A stretch of 64,000 bases of DNA from NCBI RefSeq assembly GCF_028737255.1, contig NZ_JAQZAN010000024.1, positions 31,506 through 95,505 of the forward strand. Direction: 5' to 3'. Under the pieces are notes generated by a model that did no database searches, had not been told where the DNA came from, and saw only the letters and a program-made list of their open reading frames with translations. Positions 59,305 to 64,000 of this stretch are shown in pieces (position 1 is the stretch's first letter; each line of letters starts with the position of its first letter). The position numbers and the translations under genes are program-made. Origin of the DNA: Actinomycetospora straminea (lineage in GTDB: Bacteria > Actinomycetota > Actinomycetes > Mycobacteriales > Pseudonocardiaceae).

Positions 59305-60543
59305 GTGCAGGTCGCCGAGATGTTCCGACCGGTGCTGGGGGAGCAGGCCCCCGTCGCCATCCGTGCCTACGACGGGAGCACGTCGTCGCCCGGCGGCGCC
59401 GACCCCGTCGCCACCGTCGACGTGCGCAGCGAGACGGCCCTGGCCTACCTCGCCGGCTCGCCGAACAGCCTCGGGCTCGCGCGGGCCTACGTCTCCGGCC
59501 ACCTCGACGTCGACGGCGACATCTACGAGGCGCTGACGGCGATGAGCGACCTGACCGTCTCCGACGTGCCGCCCACGACGCTGATGCGCATGGCCGCGCG
59601 GCTGGCCCCGCTGCGGCTGCGCCACCGCATCGCCCCGCCGCCCGAGGAGCACCGCCAGCACGGGCGCCGGCACTCCAAGGACCGCGACTCCGAGGCCATC
59701 GAGCACCACTACGACGTCTCGAACCGCTTCTACGAGATGGTCCTCGGGCCCTCGATGGCCTACACGTGCGCGGTCTACCCCTCGGAGACCGCGACGCTCG
59801 AGGAGGCCCAGTTCGCCAAGCACGCGCTGGTCGCCGAGAAGCTGCGGCTCGAGCCGGGCATGCGCCTGCTCGACGTCGGCTGCGGCTGGGGCCAGATGTC
59901 GATGCACGCCGCCGAGCACCACGGGGTGCAGGCGCTGGGCGTGACGCTCTCGCGCGACCAGGCCACCTGGGCGCAGAAGGAGGTCGCGCGCCGCGGGCTG
60001 GGGGACCTCGTCGAGATCCGGCACGCCGACTACCGCGACGTCACCGAGACCGGGTTCGACGCCGTGGCCTCGATCGGGCTGACCGAGCACATCGGGCGGC
60101 GCCACGTCCCGGGCTACTTCCGGTTCCTCCACGACAAGCTGCGCCCGGGTGGCCGGCTGCTCAACCACTGCATCACCCGGCCCGACGCGCACCACCGCGC
60201 GCACGCCGACCCCTTCATCGACCGGTACGTCTTCCCGGACGGCGAGCTCCTGCCGATCGGGTGGCTGATCTCGCAGATGAACGGCGCCGGCTTCGAGATC
60301 CGGCACGAGGAGAACTTCCGCGAGCACTACGCGAAGACGCTCGCGGGCTGGTCGGCGAACCTCGAGGCGAACTGGGACGCCTGCGTCGAGGAGGCCGGGG
60401 AGGGGCGCGCCCGCGTGTGGCGGCTCTACATGCCGGCGTGCCAGGTGGGGTTCGACGTCAACAACATCCAGCTCCACCAGGTCCTGGGGGTCAAGCTCGG
60501 CCCCGGCGCGCGCTCCGGGTTCCCGTTGCGGCCCGCGTACTGA
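59305..60543 (+). CDS. Cyclopropane-fatty-acid-synthase-like methyltransferase (TmsB/UfaA1-like)
   Basis: 412-aa SAM-dependent lipid methyltransferase. Markers are AIEHHYDVSNRFYEMVLGPSMAYTCAVY, the SAM motif LLDVGCGWGQMSMHAAEHHGVQALGVTLSRDQ, and SIGLTEHIGRRHVPGYF. The family contains cyclopropane, mycolic acid and 10-methylene-forming enzymes; the partner reductase upstream favours 10-methylene formation on oleoyl phospholipids. GAGGAGG (59293-59299) precedes GTG 59305; ATG 59320 is an alternative. Its last 53 nt overlap the 3' end of the convergent sigma-factor gene. Confidence 0.87.
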   Translation: MQVAEMFRPVLGEQAPVAIRAYDGSTSSPGGADPVATVDVRSETALAYLAGSPNSLGLARAYVSGHLDVDGDIYEALTAMSDLTVSDVPPTTLMRMAARLAPLRLRHRIAPPPEEHRQHGRRHSKDRDSEAIEHHYDVSNRFYEMVLGPSMAYTCAVYPSETATLEEAQFAKHALVAEKLRLEPGMRLLDVGCGWGQMSMHAAEHHGVQALGVTLSRDQATWAQKEVARRGLGDLVEIRHADYRDVTETGFDAVASIGLTEHIGRRHVPGYFRFLHDKLRPGGRLLNHCITRPDAHHRAHADPFIDRYVFPDGELLPIGWLISQMNGAGFEIRHEENFREHYAKTLAGWSANLEANWDACVEEAGEGRARVWRLYMPACQVGFDVNNIQLHQVLGVKLGPGARSGFPLRPAY

Positions 60544-61144
60544 GCAGGCCCCGCGGCGGGGTGTCGTCGGGCCCGCGCTCCTCGTCGGGCGCGCCGAGGA
60601 CACCCCGCAGCTTGGCCACCGCGCGGTGCTGGGCGACGCGGACCGCGCCCGGCGTCGACCCGACCGCGACCGCCGTCTCCTCGGCCGAGAGCCCGACGAC
60701 GACGCGCAGCACCAGGATCTCGCGCTGCTTGGCCGGCAGCTGCGCGAGCAGGGCGCGCATCTCGGCACTGGCCGACGCCTCGAGGGCGTGCTGCTCGGGG
60801 CCGACGGCGTCGGTGAAGCCCTCGGGGACCTCGTCGGTGGGGTCGGAGCGGTCGCGGCCGGCGTGCCGGTGGGCGTCGACGACCTTGTGCGCCGCGATGC
60901 CGTAGACGAACGCCAGGAACGGCTTGCCCTGGTCGGTGTAGGTCGGGAGCGCCTTGAGGACCGCCAGGCAGACCTCCTGGGCGACGTCGTCGGCGGCCAC
61001 ACCGGCGCGGTCGCTGCCCAGCCGCGAGCGGCAGTACCGCACGACCAGGGGCCGCAGGATCGCGAGCAGCTGGTTGAGCGCGGCCCGGTCCTCGGCCACG
61101 ACGGCGGCGACCAGGCGATCGATCTCGTCGGACTCGTCGGTCAC
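60491..61144 (-). CDS. SigD/ShbA-type RNA polymerase sigma factor
   Basis: 217-aa ECF-size sigma factor. Region 2 (DVAQEVCLAVLKALPTYTDQGKPFLAFVYGIAAHKVVDAHR) and region 4 (LPAKQREILVLRVVVGLSAEETAVAVGSTPGAVRVAQHRAVAKLR) are clear. The sequence resembles M. tuberculosis SigD and Streptomyces ShbA, which in streptomycetes drives transcription of the principal sigma gene. GTG 61144 starts VTDESDEIDRLVAAVVAEDR. No anti-sigma gene adjoins it. The C-terminal 25 residues overlap the CFA-like gene in antisense. Confidence 0.88.
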   Translation of the reverse strand: MTDESDEIDRLVAAVVAEDRAALNQLLAILRPLVVRYCRSRLGSDRAGVAADDVAQEVCLAVLKALPTYTDQGKPFLAFVYGIAAHKVVDAHRHAGRDRSDPTDEVPEGFTDAVGPEQHALEASASAEMRALLAQLPAKQREILVLRVVVGLSAEETAVAVGSTPGAVRVAQHRAVAKLRGVLGAPDEERGPDDTPPRGLLSTRAATGTRSARRGRA

Positions 61145-61326
61145 CGGCGCCCCCGCCGATGTCCTGCTCCAGCCACGGTTCCCCCCGAGCACGCCCGGGC
61201 CGTGGGCCCGGACCATCCACTGAAAGTGAGCGACCGTCACGTAGCGGAGACAGGTGTCCCGTGACGCGACCCGGCCGTGATCCCACCGTGCTCGATCGGG
61301 TGGGCTCTGTGAAGGAGGCGCGCGGT

Positions 61327-61347
61327 CGGCGGACGGACTGTCCGCCG
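61327..61347 (-). terminator. Hairpin after the TetR gene
   Basis: CGGCGGAC (61327-61334), loop GGACT, GTCCGCCG (61340-61347), 88 bp past the TetR stop. The 290-bp stretch 61145-61434 holds no gene; the sigma-factor promoter should also lie here but was not identified. Confidence 0.5.
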
Positions 61348-61434
61348 GGCGGCCGATCGGCGGCGCCCGATGCAACGTCCGGACACGGACGACCTGCCGC
61401 CACCGGTCGCCGGGCCACGGCGAGCGGATCTCGA

Positions 61435-62106
61435 TCACGTGGTCGGAGCGGGACCTCCGCGGAACGCCGGCGCCAGGACCGCGTCGCACATGGCCTGCCC
61501 GATCCACCTCTCGTACCGATCGCCGCTCCAACCGCGGGCGGCGGTGAGCAGGTGCCACACCTCGGTGCTGTTGAGGGTCCAGATGCGGTCGCGGGCGTCG
61601 TCCTCGGCGAGCCCCGGGGAGAGCGCGTCGAGCTCCACCAGCCGCCGGACCACCATCCCGGTGCCGACGAGACGCTCCTCGTCGGTCGTCGCCCGGAGGG
61701 CCACGAGGTCCGGGTCGCCGGCCGTCGCGCCCGCGCCGATCTGCAGCGCGAGCGGCCCGAGGCGGTCGATCACCGTCCGGCCCAGCCGGGCGTACCCGTG
61801 CAGGAAGGCGGCCGGGTCGGGCTCCGCGTAGAGCGCGCGGACCTCGGGACGCTCGGCCAGGGGGAGGGGCGCGTCGTCGCCGGCGAGCGTGAGGTCGTAC
61901 CCCTCCTTGAGCAGGGCGGCCTTGGTCCCGAACCCGTTGTAGACCGTCTGCGTCGACACCCCGGCCGCCTTCGCCACCGCCGCCACGGACGTCGACGCGT
62001 AGCCGTGCGCGACGAACTGCTCGACGGCCACGCGGGCGATCTCCTGGCGGGTGCGGGCGGCCTGGCGCTCGCGGCTCGTGGCGTCGTAGCGACGGCGGGA
62101 CGGCAT
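61435..62106 (-). CDS. TetR-family transcriptional regulator
   Basis: 223 aa. The N-terminal TetR helix-turn-helix is typical: TRQEIARVAVEQFVAHGYASTSVAAVAKAAGVSTQTVYNGFGTKAALL. The ligand domain (residues about 70-223) ends YERWIGQAMCDAVLAP. ATG 62106 has AGGAG 8 nt upstream and is preferred to an upstream TTG. It is divergent from the DUF1772 gene, with a 10-bp-arm inverted repeat in the shared 90-bp region, so it probably represses itself and that gene. Confidence 0.9.
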   Translation of the reverse strand: MPSRRRYDATSRERQAARTRQEIARVAVEQFVAHGYASTSVAAVAKAAGVSTQTVYNGFGTKAALLKEGYDLTLAGDDAPLPLAERPEVRALYAEPDPAAFLHGYARLGRTVIDRLGPLALQIGAGATAGDPDLVALRATTDEERLVGTGMVVRRLVELDALSPGLAEDDARDRIWTLNSTEVWHLLTAARGWSGDRYERWIGQAMCDAVLAPAFRGGPAPTT

Positions 62107-62124
62107 CTTCGCTTGACTCCTGCT

Positions 62125-62156
62125 CAATCGGATTTACTCTTACTCTATCCGAATTG
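62125..62156. promoter_or_regulatory. Candidate TetR operator
   Basis: CAATCGGAT (62125-62133) and ATCCGAATTG (62147-62156) form an inverted repeat with one extra T, around TTACTCTTACTCT. The region is AT-richer than its surroundings and overlaps the TetR ribosome-site upstream sequence. Confidence 0.55.
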
Positions 62157-62196
62157 ACGGCCCGGTGCCCGGGCCCTCCCGGCAGGAGACCTCCCG

Positions 62197-62706
62197 ATGT
62201 CCCTCGGCACCCCGTCCACCGTCCGCCCGTCGCCCCGGCCAGCCACCGTGCGGGACTGGCGATGGCCGCACCTCGTCGGGCTCGCGGCACTCTCGGCGTA
62301 CTCGACCGCGATCGGCTGGCAGGCGCAGCTCGTGTCGTACCCGCTGTTCCGGGCCGTGGCGCCGGACGATTTCCTGGCGTACCACGCGCAGTACAACCGG
62401 GCGATCCCGCTCGTCGTCGTCGTGCCGGGCTTCGTGTGCTTCCTGGCCTGCGCGGCGTTCCCGTGGACCCGGCCGCCACACGTGTCCCGTCGGCTCGCCA
62501 CGGTGGTCGCCGCCGGCGGTGTCGTCTCGCTGGTCGCGACGGTCGCGTGGGCGATCCCGCGGCACGACCTGCTGGACCGGATCGGCCGGTCCGCGACGGT
62601 GATCGACAGCCTGCTCGACGCGAACCTGCTCCGGACGCTCGCGCTCACGGCGGGCACGATCGCCCTGCTGGTGGCGACGACCCGGGCGGGCCGGCGGGCG
62701 GGCTGA
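62197..62706 (+). CDS. DUF1772-like membrane protein
   Basis: 169-aa integral membrane protein with four predicted helices: YSTAIGWQAQLVSYPLF, IPLVVVVPGFVCFLACAAF, TVVAAGGVVSLVATVAWAI and LRTLALTAGTIALLVATT. The YPLFRAVAPDDFLAYHAQYNRAI segment between helices 1 and 2 is typical of DUF1772/anthrone-oxygenase-like proteins. GGCAGGAGACC precedes ATG 62197 by 6 nt. Control by the divergent TetR is inferred. Function unknown. Confidence 0.8.
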   Translation: MSLGTPSTVRPSPRPATVRDWRWPHLVGLAALSAYSTAIGWQAQLVSYPLFRAVAPDDFLAYHAQYNRAIPLVVVVPGFVCFLACAAFPWTRPPHVSRRLATVVAAGGVVSLVATVAWAIPRHDLLDRIGRSATVIDSLLDANLLRTLALTAGTIALLVATTRAGRRAG

Positions 62707-62750
62707 GCCGGATCGAGCCGTCCGACCCCGCTCCCGCAGGTCCGTGTCGA

Positions 62751-62770
62751 TCCGATAATCGATATTATGT
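62751..62770. other. AT-rich patch with ATAAT/ATTAT dyad
   Basis: GATAATCGATATTATG in an otherwise very GC-rich gap (62707-62888) between the DUF1772 and kinase genes. ATAAT and ATTAT arms flank CGAT. Possible regulator site or upstream promoter element; no function assigned. Confidence 0.3.
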
Positions 62771-62836
62771 CATCTCGTCAGGAGAGGCCGTGGGCGAAGA
62801 TCGTCGATCTCCTCCCCTCCGCGACCTGCACTGACC

Positions 62837-62842
62837 TACGAT
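62837..62842 (+). promoter_or_regulatory. -10 box TACGAT upstream of the second kinase
   Basis: TACGAT lies about 47 nt before GTG 62889 and overlaps the alternative in-frame ATG 62841, arguing for GTG 62889 as the start. Confidence 0.35.
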
Positions 62843-62888
62843 GCCGACCGCGAGGGTCCGGCACACCTGCGGGGCCACAGGGGGCGGC

Positions 62889-64000
62889 GTGGGCGACGAG
62901 AACGGCGGCGGAAACGGCAGCGGGAACGCCGGCGGGAACGGCAGCGGGACCGACGAGGCGGACGGCGACCGGTTCGGCCGGTACCGCCTGCAGGGCCTCA
63001 TCGGCTCCGGCGGCATGGGCGACGTGTACCAGGCCGTCGACACGCAGCACGACCGCGTCGTCGCCCTCAAGCTGCTCCCCCCGCTGTTCAGCGGCAGCGC
63101 CGAGTTCCAGGAGCGGTTCCGTCGCGAGTCCCGCATCGCCGCCCGCCTGCGCGACCCGCACATCATCCCGATCCACGACTTCGGTGAGATCGACTCGCGG
63201 CTCTACATCGACATGCGCCTCGTCGACGGCGGGACGACCATCGCCACGCTGCTGCGCGACGAGGGCCCGCTCCCGGCGGACCGCGCGGTCCACCTGGTCG
63301 CCCAGGTCGCCGAGGGCCTCGACGCCGCGCACGGCGACGGGCTGATCCACCGCGACGTCAAGCCGTCCAACGTCCTGGTCACCGCCCGGGACTTCGTCTA
63401 CGTCATGGACTTCGGCATCGCGCACGCCATCGGGCAGACGAAGTTCGGGCTGACGATGACCGGGTCGACGGTCGGGACGATCGACTACATGGCCCCGGAG
63501 CGGTTCGTCAACGGGCCCGTGGACCGGCGGGTCGACGTCTACGCGCTCGGCTGCCTGCTCTACCAGTGCCTGACCGCGCGCCCGCCCTTCGAGGCCGCCG
63601 AGGCGCCGGCGCTGATGTTCGCGCACGTCCACGGCGAGCCGCCCCGGCCCAGCGCGTCCGTCGCCGGCGTGCCCCCGGCGCTCGACGACGTCGTGGTCAC
63701 CGCGATGGCCAAGGACCCCGACCACCGGTACGCGACCGCCGGCGAGCTCCGCGACGCCGCCCGCCGGGCCCTCGACAGCGGCGGGCGGACCTCCGGCGGA
63801 CCCACCGGGGCGCCCCTCACCGCGCCGGTCCCCCGCGGCACCCGACCCTACGATCCGGGCACGGACGGACCGCCCCGGGACACCGGCGACCGGCCGGCGG
63901 CGGGCGCCGCGAGGCCCGGCACCGCGCCGCCCGGACCGACACCCTCCGGACCGACACCCTCCGGACCGACACCCTCCGGACCGACACCCTCCGGACCGAC
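62889..64000 (+). CDS. Ser/Thr protein kinase, truncated by the window end
   Basis: At least 370 aa of a PknD-like Hanks kinase; the 3' end is outside the window. After a Gly/Asn-rich head come P-loop GSGGMG (39-44), catalytic Lys K61, HRDVKPSN (a standard RD kinase, unlike the one at 27905), DFG and APE. The domain ends near residue 300 and a Pro/Thr-rich juxtamembrane region begins, encoded at its visible end by a 15-bp tandem repeat giving PSGPT units. A membrane helix and sensor domain probably follow. No stop codon occurs in frame up to 64000. Confidence 0.9.
   Translation, partial: MGDENGGGNGSGNAGGNGSGTDEADGDRFGRYRLQGLIGSGGMGDVYQAVDTQHDRVVALKLLPPLFSGSAEFQERFRRESRIAARLRDPHIIPIHDFGEIDSRLYIDMRLVDGGTTIATLLRDEGPLPADRAVHLVAQVAEGLDAAHGDGLIHRDVKPSNVLVTARDFVYVMDFGIAHAIGQTKFGLTMTGSTVGTIDYMAPERFVNGPVDRRVDVYALGCLLYQCLTARPPFEAAEAPALMFAHVHGEPPRPSASVAGVPPALDDVVVTAMAKDPDHRYATAGELRDAARRALDSGGRTSGGPTGAPLTAPVPRGTRPYDPGTDGPPRDTGDRPAAGAARPGTAPPGPTPSGPTPSGPTPSGPTPSGP
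63931..64000 (+). repeat. 15-bp tandem repeat in the kinase linker
   Basis: Four full units of CCGGACCGACACCCT (63931-63990) and a partial fifth running off the window; each encodes one PSGPT unit. Confidence 0.9.

Overview
The window is very GC-rich and almost fully coding, with many GTG starts, 4-nt ATGA/GTGA gene overlaps and short TANNNT boxes placed 6-8 nt before start codons. Its backbone is the actinobacterial Pup-proteasome locus in an order close to that of Mycobacterium tuberculosis: hisE-hisG, RecB-like nuclease, trmI, mpa, dop, pup, prcB, prcA, pafA, pafB, pafC, tatA, tatC, helY, DUF4333 protein, 5'-3' exonuclease, pepE, lnt, ppm1, rbpA. Gene content, separate lnt and ppm1 genes, and style suggest a pseudonocardial actinomycete (for example an Actinomycetospora or Pseudonocardia relative); the genus is inference.

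Layout. 1-5272: HAD phosphatase, histidine genes, thioesterase/nuclease pair, a repeat-filled 446-bp gap and trmI. 5430-13438: mpa, a hydrolase, an MFS exporter, dop, pup, and prcBA. 13510-23212: an inserted LysR-controlled catabolic operon (flavoprotein, aconitase X large and small subunits, Rieske protein, two amidohydrolase-2 enzymes, ABC importer) with a textbook LysR box and an apparently leaderless promoter. 23214-26332: two tandem PAP2-phosphatase/diacylglycerol-kinase fusions, one with a damaged phosphatase site. 26456-31826: pafA, a membrane Ser/Thr kinase, pafB and pafC. 31827-33884: repeats and a frameshifted, LexA-box-controlled HNH/DUF222 gene. 34063-39983: Tat translocon, HelY helicase and a Gly/Tyr/Gln-repeat membrane protein. 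40101-49975: a putatively Tat-exported SDR, exonuclease, flavin monooxygenase, DUF2339 membrane protein, pepE, lnt, ppm1 and rbpA.

50179-64000 is more accessory: glycerophosphodiesterase, Ser/Gly-rich exported protein, LigD polymerase/phosphoesterase, esterase, ribbon-helix-helix protein, a deleted reductase pseudogene, a two-gene selenoprotein unit (thioredoxin-like fusion plus a UGSC protein with an in-frame TGA), a probable 10-methyl fatty acid gene pair, a SigD/ShbA-type sigma factor, a TetR/DUF1772 divergent pair and a kinase cut by the window end.

How it fits together: Dop deamidates Pup (C-terminal GGQ), PafA ligates it to targets, Mpa unfolds them into the PrcBA core, and PafBC is the DNA-damage activator encoded alongside. 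TatAC could export the SDR. Lnt and Ppm1 serve envelope lipoproteins and mannosyl glycolipids. No rRNA, tRNA, CRISPR array or insertion sequence was seen. The two most unusual items are the selenoprotein unit at 55774-57769 and the aconitase X operon at 14475-23212, whose substrate cannot be read from sequence.
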